From contig OZ254081.1 of assembly GCA_965267505.1 (NCBI GenBank), positions 2,914,001 to 2,978,000 on the forward strand: a stretch of DNA of 64,000 bases, written 5' to 3'. Source of the stretch: JANQHS01 sp965267505. Lineage in GTDB: Bacteria > Bacteroidota > Bacteroidia > Cytophagales > CCMP332. The position numbers and the translations under genes were made by a program. The notes under the pieces are model-generated. The model saw only the letters and a program-made list of their open reading frames with translations. It was not told the DNA's origin and ran no database searches. Each line of letters starts with the position of its first letter. Within the stretch, counting starts at the first letter, position 1. Shown here one piece after another: positions 35,411-44,321 of the stretch.

Positions 35411-38040
35411 GTAGTTCTTTTAAGCAAAGGCCACCCAATTGGGCCAACCGCCTTCTGCGATTCTTTATTCATCGTGATTTCAGGGAAGAAATAGAAGGAG
35501 ACTTAGAAGAATGGTTTCAGGACCAGCTGGAGATTAGCTCAGCAAAAAAAGCCAGGCTAGCCTATGCCCTGGAGGTAATAAAACTGTTAAGACCTAATCT
35601 CATGTCAAGCTTATCGAAAATGACCAATCCTGATCCTTATGGATTTCACCGCTCCAATATTAAAATGGCTTTCCGAGTCTTTAAAATAGATAAGGTTTAT
35701 ACCGCGGTGAACGTATTGGGACTTTCTACGGCTCTTGCTATTTCTCTTTTTGTCCTACTATATGTCAATTTTGAGTTTTCTTTCGAGCGAGGTTTACCTT
35801 ATTCAGATCAATTGGTAAGAGTGACCCTGGATATATTAGAGGGAGAAACAGTGACTGAACAGGACTGTGGAACTTATCCACAGGTTGGTCCTCAGTTAAA
35901 GGAAAAATATCCGGAAGTTCAGAATTTCACCAGAGCTCATCCGGTAACGAGCCTAACCATAGCCGCTCGTGATCAGTATTTTGCTATTCCCAAGGCTTTT
36001 GGTGTCGATCCTGAATTCTTTGAAATGTTTGATTATCCATTTCTACAGGGAAATATGAAGGGTGCCTTTCTTGCTCCTGGTGAGGCAGTGTTAACTGAAT
36101 CGCTTGCTCAAAAGATTTTTGGATCCATGGATGTAGTCGGGAAATCAATTCGTCTTCCTAGGCATAAAGTGGACTACGAAGTAGTTGGCTTAATTGAGGA
36201 TAGCCGAGAGAACAGTCATCTGCAATTTGAATTCCTGATCTCTTTCCCATCCATGAAGCGGGATTTTAATCAAAAGGATGATACTTGGAATCAATGCAAC
36301 CTTTACACCTATTTGTTGCTACCTGAGCAAATATCTTACGAACGATTCCAGGCATCTTTGGAGGATTACAATTCCTTTCTTCTAAAGGAGGAATACCTGG
36401 AGGACGAGCGAATAATGTCAGAAATGGTCTATGATATTCATCTGCATTCCACCAAGATGTATGAACCTAGCCAAAATGGAGATTACAGTTCGATATTATT
36501 TCTTTTAGCAGTTTCTTTATTGGTGATCCTTTTGGCCAATATCAATTTTGTAAATCTCTCCACCGCCAAGTCTTTTGAAAGGGCCAGGGAAGTGGGTATT
36601 CGAAAATCAATAGGATCAAGTCCGTACCAGATCAAGCTGCAGTTCTTTACGGAGGCATTTCTCATAAATATTCTTTCAGGCTTCCTGGCAGCGTTGCTTC
36701 TTACGGTTTTTGAAGCTCCTTTTAAGTCGGTCCTTGGTATGCCGGAACAAATTCATTTTTATGATTCGGGCTTTTTCTGGTTAAGTCTCTTTGGTCTAAT
36801 CGTATTTAGTACCCTGGCAGCAGGATCTTTCCCTGCCTTTATTCTTTCATCTTTTCAACCTATTTCGGTTTTGAAAGGACAATTCATGACAAGGGGAAGG
36901 GGGTTAATACTACGGAGATCCCTGGTTGTTTTTCAATTTGCCATGACCCTATTGCTATTAACCCAAACTCTAACTTCGGGAGAGCAGGTTAGGTATATGC
37001 TTAGTCAGAAACTCGGGTTTTCAAGCGACAAGGTTATTGTTATCAAGACTCGGAATGGAAAAGCTGGACTAGAAATGCAAAAGGTCTTTCGGGAAGCCTT
37101 GATGAAGCAATCTGCCGTAAAGAATGTAACTTTTGCTAATACCATGCCTGGAAGATCTTCTCTTGAAATATCTACAACAACGGGTATCAAACTGGTAGAA
37201 GCGGAAAAAGAGAACAACTATAACTACTACATCTATATCAATGATTATAATTTTATAAACACCCTTGAAATTGATCTTGTAGATGGAGAAAGTTTCTACA
37301 AAACTCGGTCCAATGAAGGCTTGATAATGATCAATGAAAAGTGCGCCCAGTTGTTTGGTATAGACAATCCGAAAGAAGCTGTAGGGAAAATGGTTGATTT
37401 TTGGGGTAATAATGTTAAGATCCATGCAGTGGTAAAAAATTTCCACCAGGCCGGATTAAAGTCTGAGATCCTGCCAATAATTTTTCTTCCCTGGCCACAA
37501 CATACCGACTTTGCAGGAATTAGATTAAATCCAGGTGATGTAAGAGAGCAAATCAAATTGATAAAAGAAGAATTCTTAAAGGTCTATTCGGACATAGCCT
37601 TTGACTATTATTTTTTGGATGAGGAATATGCTAAGCAATACGATATCGATAGGCGTTTTCAAAAGATTTCCGGGTTATTAACGGGCTTCGCAATTTTGAT
37701 TGCTTGCCTTGGGCTTTATGGTCTTACAACCTTTACCGTTTCAAAAAGGACCAAAGAAATAGGTGTAAGGAAAGTTCTTGGGGCCAGTATTGGACAGATT
37801 AATCTGATGCTTTCTAAAGAGTTTTTGAGGTTGATTTTGATCTCTTTTATTCTATCAATTCCGATTACCTACCTGCTAATTGATTGGTGGCTTCAAGGAT
37901 TTGCATTCAGAATGGAGATAAACCCATTTCTTTTTGTGGTTCCGGCATTTCTAATCCTGTTCATTGCATTTGTTACGATTTTCTCTAAGACTTTAAAAGT
38001 GTCCCGTTTAAATCCTGTTGTCTCCCTACGGGATGAGTAA
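35407..38040 (+). CDS. FtsX/MacB-like ABC transporter permease with N-terminal prefix domain
   Basis: An 877-residue permease. Residues about 1-80 are the permease prefix domain (RPPNWANRLLRFFIHRDFREE, EGDLEEWF) seen in Bacteroidota PadR-linked permeases. A first transmembrane helix, a MacB-type periplasmic core and an FtsX unit with STAKSFERAREVGIRKSIGSS follow. A second core and FtsX unit carry TFTVSKRTKEIGVRKVLGAS, so the protein is a fused double permease (8 or so helices). No ATPase gene is nearby; a separate ATPase must serve it. Role likely envelope stress or efflux-type mechanotransmission; substrate unknown. Confidence 0.9.
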   Translation: MSSSFKQRPPNWANRLLRFFIHRDFREEIEGDLEEWFQDQLEISSAKKARLAYALEVIKLLRPNLMSSLSKMTNPDPYGFHRSNIKMAFRVFKIDKVYTAVNVLGLSTALAISLFVLLYVNFEFSFERGLPYSDQLVRVTLDILEGETVTEQDCGTYPQVGPQLKEKYPEVQNFTRAHPVTSLTIAARDQYFAIPKAFGVDPEFFEMFDYPFLQGNMKGAFLAPGEAVLTESLAQKIFGSMDVVGKSIRLPRHKVDYEVVGLIEDSRENSHLQFEFLISFPSMKRDFNQKDDTWNQCNLYTYLLLPEQISYERFQASLEDYNSFLLKEEYLEDERIMSEMVYDIHLHSTKMYEPSQNGDYSSILFLLAVSLLVILLANINFVNLSTAKSFERAREVGIRKSIGSSPYQIKLQFFTEAFLINILSGFLAALLLTVFEAPFKSVLGMPEQIHFYDSGFFWLSLFGLIVFSTLAAGSFPAFILSSFQPISVLKGQFMTRGRGLILRRSLVVFQFAMTLLLLTQTLTSGEQVRYMLSQKLGFSSDKVIVIKTRNGKAGLEMQKVFREALMKQSAVKNVTFANTMPGRSSLEISTTTGIKLVEAEKENNYNYYIYINDYNFINTLEIDLVDGESFYKTRSNEGLIMINEKCAQLFGIDNPKEAVGKMVDFWGNNVKIHAVVKNFHQAGLKSEILPIIFLPWPQHTDFAGIRLNPGDVREQIKLIKEEFLKVYSDIAFDYYFLDEEYAKQYDIDRRFQKISGLLTGFAILIACLGLYGLTTFTVSKRTKEIGVRKVLGASIGQINLMLSKEFLRLILISFILSIPITYLLIDWWLQGFAFRMEINPFLFVVPAFLILFIAFVTIFSKTLKVSRLNPVVSLRDE

Positions 38041-38232
38041 AAAGATGAACCAAGCTTTTTCTGATGATGATCAAAAAAGCTTCACTTGGCAAGTCAACGT
38101 GTTCTATTGAGTGAACTCAAAGATTGGAACGTGGTCAAATCCTATTTCCTTCTTTTTTTCTAGATTCGAGGAACTTAAATAATCACTTAGGCCACATAAA
38201 AACCCCATCTCCAAGCCTTTATTCTAATTACC

Positions 38233-40299
38233 ATGAGAAATCAATTCGTCCTGCTAATAGTCCTATTAATGACCTTTTCCTGTTCAAACCCTGAAAAAGA
38301 AGAGCAATTGGAGATACCACAAAATCCTTTTTTTACCGACATGAATGTGCCAATAGACTTTGCTTCCATTAGTGCTGAGGATGTAAAGGTTTATGCAGAA
38401 TACACTGTTTCTAATTGCTCCCAAACCTTAGATCAGATAAAATCAATGGATTCACCAGGCTTTGAAGAACTCTTCGGAACCTATGATAAGATGTTGAGTG
38501 AACTAACCGCGGCTTATCAATTGAATCATATGCTTTATTGGGTCTCGCCAGATTCGGCTATTAGGGCAGAAGGTGAAAAGGGATCTCAGCTTCTAGACTC
38601 CATGTTTACAGCTATCTCTTCGGATAAGGAATTGTATCAAAAGGTACTTGAATTCAGCAATGGTGAAGAGTACTCAACACTTTTGGGCTCTAACAAGAAT
38701 TTGGTGGATGACATCTTATTCGATCTGGAAAGATCAGGAGTTTCACTGGATGAGGATAATTTGGCTAACTACAAGAAACTAAATGGCGAGTTGACAGCAT
38801 TAAGCTCTGACTACTCAAAGAATATGAATACAGCCAATTTCGTACTTGAGCTTAGCTCTGACGAAACGGATGGAATCTCAGAATCCTTCCTTTCCAAATA
38901 TGAAAAAGAGGGTGACGGATATGAGATCCCGGTAATGCCCGCCACCCGTGGCTCTATAATGGATAATGCTACTGACCCCGGAGTAAGGAAAAGGTATCAT
39001 CAGCTTTATTATACCCGGGGAGCAGATAAAAACCTTGAGATCCTGGATCAGCTTGTTGAGAAAAGATATCAATTAGCGCAGGTCATGAGCTATGATACCT
39101 ATGCTCAGTATAACCTTGCGGCCAAGATGGCCAAGGACCCGGAGACAGTATGGAATTTCATTTATGATCTACTTGGCAGGGCCAAGGAGAAAGCAGGAGT
39201 GGAGTTAACAAAACTCAATGAATTAAAGGCGATGGATTCACCCGGTGAGAGCATTCAGCCCTGGGATATATCTTATTACCAAAACAAGATCCTTAAAGAG
39301 GAATACAACGTCGATCATGAATTGATCCGCGAGTATTTACCAATGAAGGAATGCCTGGTAGGCATGATGAAATTGTACCAGGAGCTTTTGGGCATTCAAT
39401 TCAAAAAGGTGAAGGATGCATCCGTCTGGCATGAAGATGTGGAGATGTACCAGGTATTGGAGGATGACAAATTGGTAGGAATATTCTATCTGGATCTATA
39501 TCCAAGACCATTTAAAGAGTCATGGTTTTATGGAGTTCCAATGATCCCAGCAAGAAAGGCCGAAGCGGGTTACCAGGTTCCTGTCAGCATGTTATTGGGA
39601 AACTTTACCAAACCAACCGATGAGCTTCCTTCGCTATTGAGTTATCGGGAATTAAATACTCTTTTCCATGAGTTCGGTCATATCATGGATGGAATGGCAA
39701 ATAGGGGAGAATTCGCGTATCAGAATGGCTCAAAATCGGATTTTGTAGAGGCTATGTCTCAGATCTTCGAGAACTGGATTGAGGACTATGAGATTCTAAA
39801 TTCCTTTGCAAAGCATTATGAATCGGGAGAGCCCTTCCCAAAAGAAACATTTGACAATATGAAAGCCGCCAAGAATGTTTCTTCAGGATTGAACCTTGTG
39901 ATCCGTCAGCAGATGTGTATGTATGACATGAACCTATATGATAAGTACCAACCCGATTCCGGATTTGATACCGATGAACTGTGGAAGCAAATCGATGAGG
40001 AAATTGGTTTGGGCCCCCTTGTAGATTATTCCACTCACCCTCAGGCAAACTGGATCCACATAAATACCCACCCAGTTTATTATTATGGATATTTCTGGTC
40101 TGAGGTTTATGCCCAAGATATGTTCACTGAGTTTGAAAAGAATGGATTAAGAGATCAGCAAACTGGAATCCGGTACAGGAATTTGATTCTTGCCAACGGG
40201 ACTAAACGGGATATAGTTGAGGCTGTTGAAGAGTTTCTTGGAAGACCTTCAAATAACCAGGCATATTTAAAGGGACTGGGTTTCGAGGAAAAAGAGTGA
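38233..40299 (+). CDS. M3-family zinc metallopeptidase, lipoprotein
   Basis: A 688-residue protein with a lipoprotein-type signal (MRNQFVLLIVLLMTFSC, Cys17). The thimet oligopeptidase/oligoendopeptidase (M3) core is clear: zinc motif HEFGH at 479-483, FHEFGHIMDGM context, and the downstream Glu in SDFVEAMSQIFENW. The C-terminal HTHPVYYYGYFWSEVYAQDMF block provides substrate-binding Tyr and His residues. M3 enzymes cleave short peptides within a closed channel; here probably at the periplasmic face. Usual length for the family (about 680). Single gene. Confidence 0.93.
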   Translation: MRNQFVLLIVLLMTFSCSNPEKEEQLEIPQNPFFTDMNVPIDFASISAEDVKVYAEYTVSNCSQTLDQIKSMDSPGFEELFGTYDKMLSELTAAYQLNHMLYWVSPDSAIRAEGEKGSQLLDSMFTAISSDKELYQKVLEFSNGEEYSTLLGSNKNLVDDILFDLERSGVSLDEDNLANYKKLNGELTALSSDYSKNMNTANFVLELSSDETDGISESFLSKYEKEGDGYEIPVMPATRGSIMDNATDPGVRKRYHQLYYTRGADKNLEILDQLVEKRYQLAQVMSYDTYAQYNLAAKMAKDPETVWNFIYDLLGRAKEKAGVELTKLNELKAMDSPGESIQPWDISYYQNKILKEEYNVDHELIREYLPMKECLVGMMKLYQELLGIQFKKVKDASVWHEDVEMYQVLEDDKLVGIFYLDLYPRPFKESWFYGVPMIPARKAEAGYQVPVSMLLGNFTKPTDELPSLLSYRELNTLFHEFGHIMDGMANRGEFAYQNGSKSDFVEAMSQIFENWIEDYEILNSFAKHYESGEPFPKETFDNMKAAKNVSSGLNLVIRQQMCMYDMNLYDKYQPDSGFDTDELWKQIDEEIGLGPLVDYSTHPQANWIHINTHPVYYYGYFWSEVYAQDMFTEFEKNGLRDQQTGIRYRNLILANGTKRDIVEAVEEFLGRPSNNQAYLKGLGFEEKE

Positions 40300-40426
40300 T
40301 TTAAGTTTGCTCCAATATCCAAATTCTGTCTTTCATTAGACACAATTGGTGGCCTGCGATGGATATATAATTTAAATGTCGGTATACGAACAGTCCGAGA
40401 CTCTTTATCTCGACTATTTTCCGACC

Positions 40427-41359
40427 ATGAATCGATCAATTTTCAAAAGGGGGATTGCTCCAACATTCCTTTTAATTCTAAATGCTTGCATAGGAACTGA
40501 TCTTACTGATAAAATCATAGGGCAGGATCTAAGAGAAGCTGTCATAGATGAATCAGAGCTTTCACTCATTTCTGGAGATACTCAATCCTTGAATTTCCGA
40601 TACCTGGGTGTTAATGGTAAGGAGGAACAGGCAGATTGGACATTTACATCCAATGATGAAAACGTTGCCACAGTAAATCAAAATGGATTGGTGAGTGCTA
40701 TCAATCCTGGACAGACTCGTTTGGTTGGAACAGCCAATTTGTCCTACTCAGATACTGTATTGGTTACGGTCGTAGGAGATTCAAACGAAGTTTCCAGTGT
40801 AGTGATCAGTGCTCCTTCGACCAAGCTAATGATTGATTCAACCCTTCAGTTCTCAGTTGAGGTGAGAAATCTAAGAGGAGATCTTATTTCAAATGTTCCG
40901 GTTAGCTGGAATAGTTCTCAGCCCTCTATCGGAGCCATAGATCCAATGGGACTGCTAACCGGTTTAAGCATGGGTGTGACCCAGGTTTCGGCTACAGCAG
41001 AAAGCGTAACCAGCTCTTCTATAAGTATTGAAGTAAGCGATGAGTCAGGAAGAACCGGGACTTTTTCAGGATTAAACGGTTATTCTGTAAGTGGATCAGC
41101 TACTCTTTCGGGAGATGTAAATTCAGCGGTTTTGGAGTTGGGATCAAATTTCGCATCTCAATCGGGCCCTGGCTTAAGAGTGGTCCTCGGAAAAAATGGA
41201 AGCAATACCAGTGGAGGATTGGATCTTGGTGCCTTGATGGCTTCCTCAGGAATGCAAACCTACGCTTTACCGGTAGGAACCGACCCTGGGGATTTCTCTC
41301 ATGTTTTCATCTATTGTCAACCATTTTCAATTCCATTTGGGGTTGCTGCGCTTAACTAG
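40427..41359 (+). CDS. Lipoprotein with bacterial Ig-like (BIG_2) and DM13 domains
   Basis: I start at ATG 40427, which gives a lipoprotein signal ending LILNAC; an in-frame start 51 bases upstream would bury it. Residues about 40-115 and 125-205 are two BIG_2-type Ig folds (VATVNQNGLVSAINPGQTRL, IGAIDPMGLLTGLSMG). The C-terminal ~100 residues are a DM13 domain: FSGLNGYSVSGSATL, GPGLRVVLGKN, YALPVGTDPGDFSHVFIYCQPF. DM13 is proposed to act in redox or metal handling. The barrel gene begins 7 bases after the stop, so the two likely work together at the outer membrane. Confidence 0.88.
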   Translation: MNRSIFKRGIAPTFLLILNACIGTDLTDKIIGQDLREAVIDESELSLISGDTQSLNFRYLGVNGKEEQADWTFTSNDENVATVNQNGLVSAINPGQTRLVGTANLSYSDTVLVTVVGDSNEVSSVVISAPSTKLMIDSTLQFSVEVRNLRGDLISNVPVSWNSSQPSIGAIDPMGLLTGLSMGVTQVSATAESVTSSSISIEVSDESGRTGTFSGLNGYSVSGSATLSGDVNSAVLELGSNFASQSGPGLRVVLGKNGSNTSGGLDLGALMASSGMQTYALPVGTDPGDFSHVFIYCQPFSIPFGVAALN

Positions 41360-41366
41360 ATCGAAT

Positions 41367-42266
41367 ATGAAAAGTATAGCTATTAGATCTTCGGCCATCG
41401 CTTTTCTCATGCTTTTTGGGTTTCATGAAATCCATAGCCAGACCGCATGGACAAAACCAAAAGGGAAGGGTTATTTCAAATTAGGCCAATCAATGGTCAG
41501 AGCTCAGGAATTTTTCAATCCTGACGGTGAGATAACTGATATCACGACCACTTCAGTTTATCAAACCATGTTTTACGGTGAGTATGGTCTGGCAGATAGG
41601 TTAACCTTGATCCTTGATATCCCATTGGTGGTAAGATCTACAATTAACAATCTTGAAAGCACTGTTACTGGGGCCATAATTCCTGGTGATGAGTTTACCG
41701 GTTTTGGTGACGTCAAACTTGGTTTAAGATATGGTTTGGTGACCCAGGGGCCAGCAATATGGAGTGTTTCTGCTAAGCTTAAAACTCCAACTGGTGATCC
41801 TGTTGGAGGAAATTCTGAATTGCTTCAATCCGGTGATGGGGCATGGGGTGTTGACCTGATGACTGACGTCTCTCATTCTTTTTATCCCAAACCTTTGTAT
41901 ATATCTGGAGGGGCTGGAGTTAACCTAAGGGGTACTGCTGAATTAGAATATTCTACTGGATCAGAAAGTATCAAATATTCAGATGGTGTCAGGTGGAGAG
42001 CAGAGTTTGGCTACACACCAAAGAATTGGCTCCTTGCTCTTAAACTCAATCACTTGATCGCTTTGAAAAACGGAGATGCAGGAGGACCAAATGGAAGTAC
42101 ATCTCTTTTTGGGAATAATGTTACTTACTTGGCCATAACTCCTGAAGTTGCTTATGGCTTTACGGATAATCTTGGAGTTTCTCTATCAGCAGGTTTTGTT
42201 GCTTATGCCGAGAATATACTGGCAGCTCCTAATATTATTCTTGGGGTTTACTATGATTTAAAATAG
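41367..42266 (+). CDS. Outer-membrane transporter-like beta-barrel protein
   Basis: I start at ATG 41367, giving signal peptide MKSIAIRSSAIAFLMLFGFHEIHSQ and 299 residues. The mature part is made of amphipathic strands with turns (YGEYGLADRLTLILDIPLV, GFGDVKLGLRYGL, VSAKLKTPTGDPVGG) and ends in a strand ILGVYYDLK, as in the phenol-degradation (MetA)-type transporter barrel family. Probably a porin-like channel. It follows the DM13 lipoprotein gene by 7 bases and is convergent with the serine hydrolase gene (2-base gap). Confidence 0.8.
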   Translation: MKSIAIRSSAIAFLMLFGFHEIHSQTAWTKPKGKGYFKLGQSMVRAQEFFNPDGEITDITTTSVYQTMFYGEYGLADRLTLILDIPLVVRSTINNLESTVTGAIIPGDEFTGFGDVKLGLRYGLVTQGPAIWSVSAKLKTPTGDPVGGNSELLQSGDGAWGVDLMTDVSHSFYPKPLYISGGAGVNLRGTAELEYSTGSESIKYSDGVRWRAEFGYTPKNWLLALKLNHLIALKNGDAGGPNGSTSLFGNNVTYLAITPEVAYGFTDNLGVSLSAGFVAYAENILAAPNIILGVYYDLK

Positions 42267-42268
42267 AG

Positions 42269-44101
42269 TCAGGCAGCCTCGAGTTCCTTCAGCATGTTTT
42301 CAGCATTCTTGTTTGAAGGATTCAATTCCAATGAAATGCGATAATTTTTGATTGCCAGTTCTTTATCACCATTCTTCATATAGGCTTCGCCAAGACTATC
42401 ATAGGTATTTGCGGATTCAGGATAAAGAGCCACATTAACCTTGAATATTGAAATGGCAAGCTCTGTATTTCCGTCCCAGAGCTGTTGATATCCCATGCTA
42501 TTCAATCGCTCTTCACCTACGGCCGGGTTCTCGGGATCCTTTTCTTTAAGTGATAAAAAATCCTTTTCTCCATCATCATAATTTCCTGCTATAAAGTGTT
42601 CAATAGGTAGAATTTCTTCAGGATCCATTTTGGGATGTTTGAATTCTAATACTTGATCTTCATTCGGAAAGGTAAGATAGAGGACTTCATTATCAGGATT
42701 TATTGCAAATCGGACTTTGGCTGTCCTTTCTTTTCTGATAAAGTCTTTATCAGAAATTCTATAAAGTCTTTCAGGGTCCTGGAACAGGTATTTCATATAA
42801 AGAGCGTCATCCTCCCTGTATATTGTCGCCACCTCATTGTCATCATACTTATAGCGGCCAACTACCTCCTCGAACTTTTGTGCACTTATTTCCTGTGGTT
42901 CATAAACAGGAGCCAAGTAATTAGACCAGTTGTATACCCTGGCTACAGCTCTAACAAGTTCATCGATAAAGGCAGGATGATTGGAATTGGTGAGAATGAC
43001 AACTCCATGACCTTTATCTCTATGAGCGACCATATAACTTGAGAAACCCTCATCCCAGCCACTATGATTAAAATAGATATCGTCCTTTTTGTTTTCCAAG
43101 AATATACCAAGCCCAACAAAGTCTTCAATAAAAGGGCTTGTAAACTTTGAAGCCATTTCCTGGGAGAGTACCAGGTTTCTTTCACCTTTTATAGAGAGTT
43201 GAATGTCAATAGCAAATTTTGCAAGGTCGGTAGCGGTAGTCCACAAACCGGCAGCAGCCATTTCTGGGTAGGTATGTCTTTTTCCATCTGTCATTGTTCC
43301 ATTGGGGAGGTATCCCGTCGCAGCCATTTTGAGTTTTTCAGGTGGAAGAGGTTGAGAATAAGTGCTATTACTCATCTCTAACGGCCCCAAAACCAATTCC
43401 TCCATCAGAACGGGGTAGCTGGATCCATATTGGTCGATCATCATTTGTTGCATAACTGTATAGCCGCCGCCAGAGTATTTATATCCTTCTCCCGGAGTTT
43501 TAAAAACTCTGATAGCCCCGGTATTAGATGGTTTTTCGCCATTTAGAATACTGGTAAGACTTGGTATTTCTGCTTCCACATTATATCCTGGAAATCCATG
43601 GACGGTTAAACCTGCAGTATGACTCAAGATCAGATCAAGACTTACAGGCATTTCTTCTGTAAATTTATTTTCAGGGATTTTCCAACTAGTTAGATAATCA
43701 TTTATCGGGGATTTTAGATCAACCTTAGCATCCTGAACAGCCTTTAATGCTCCGTATGCCGCTACCGGCTTACTTATTGATCCTGCCTGAAATAATGTTT
43801 CAATTGATACTGCTTCCTTGGTACTGGAGTCCATGATACCATAGCTTTTTGCCCAATCTATTTTAAAGTCCTTTATGACTGCGATGCTGACTCCAGGAAC
43901 ACCGTAATGATTCATTCTTTGCTGGATGTTAAAGGGATCAACTCCTTTGATGGAACTGGGATAGGCAAGGCTATTCTCCACCTTCTTTACTAACTCATCG
44001 ATTTCCTGCTTTTTGTTTGAGTTATTTGAAGAGGAATTGCATCCTTGAGTAAAAATTGCAAGGGATAGTGCCAAGATGAAATGATAGTACGGGTTCTTCA
44101 T
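42269..44101 (-). CDS. Class C beta-lactamase-family serine hydrolase with TPR tail, lipoprotein
   Basis: A 610-residue protein with a signal ending TQGC (Cys21), probably a lipoprotein. The catalytic SxxK is SISK (Ser108, Lys111), the YxN position reads YSGGGYTV, and HSG lies in NHSGWDEGF. This is the penicillin-binding/esterase family S12. The last ~90 residues are TPR helices (SMGYQQLWDGNTELAISIFK, NTYDSLGEAYMKNGD). Most relatives are peptidases or esterases rather than antibiotic resistance enzymes. Single gene; a palindrome about 80 bases upstream may be its operator. Confidence 0.88.
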   Translation of the reverse strand: MKNPYYHFILALSLAIFTQGCNSSSNNSNKKQEIDELVKKVENSLAYPSSIKGVDPFNIQQRMNHYGVPGVSIAVIKDFKIDWAKSYGIMDSSTKEAVSIETLFQAGSISKPVAAYGALKAVQDAKVDLKSPINDYLTSWKIPENKFTEEMPVSLDLILSHTAGLTVHGFPGYNVEAEIPSLTSILNGEKPSNTGAIRVFKTPGEGYKYSGGGYTVMQQMMIDQYGSSYPVLMEELVLGPLEMSNSTYSQPLPPEKLKMAATGYLPNGTMTDGKRHTYPEMAAAGLWTTATDLAKFAIDIQLSIKGERNLVLSQEMASKFTSPFIEDFVGLGIFLENKKDDIYFNHSGWDEGFSSYMVAHRDKGHGVVILTNSNHPAFIDELVRAVARVYNWSNYLAPVYEPQEISAQKFEEVVGRYKYDDNEVATIYREDDALYMKYLFQDPERLYRISDKDFIRKERTAKVRFAINPDNEVLYLTFPNEDQVLEFKHPKMDPEEILPIEHFIAGNYDDGEKDFLSLKEKDPENPAVGEERLNSMGYQQLWDGNTELAISIFKVNVALYPESANTYDSLGEAYMKNGDKELAIKNYRISLELNPSNKNAENMLKELEAA

Positions 44102-44179
44102 AGTATGCTTTCTTGAGGAGGTCGAAATCTAGTCAAATGAAATTTTGAATGCTTAGATTTTATACAGGCGGATAAGGCA

Positions 44180-44200
44180 TTTGACTTGCAAGTTGTCAAA
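44180..44200. promoter_or_regulatory. Palindromic site upstream of serine hydrolase gene
   Basis: TTTGAC (44180-44185) and GTCAAA (44195-44200) flank a perfect 10-base palindrome ACTTGCAAGT (44184-44193), about 80 bases upstream of the minus-strand start. Operator-like; the regulator is unknown. Confidence 0.3.
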
Positions 44201-44321
44201 GAATAAAACAAGCAGCTTGTTAATCACTTAATCATAACTATTGCTTAAGTCATAGATGAGTTTTTTAAGCCCTTGAGGCAATTGGTGTTGAATTCCAATT
44301 TAATCAGAATTGAAACTGTTT

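Noticed and set aside
38052..38082. AAGCTTTTT/AAAAAGCTT inverted repeat after the permease gene
   Set aside because: Long AT-rich loop and no clear T tract after the stem; too weak to call a terminator.
42269..44101. Antibiotic-resistance beta-lactamase
   Set aside because: The SxxK and HSG motifs fit family S12 broadly, but lipoprotein anchoring, YSG in place of YxN and a TPR tail point to a peptidase or esterase.
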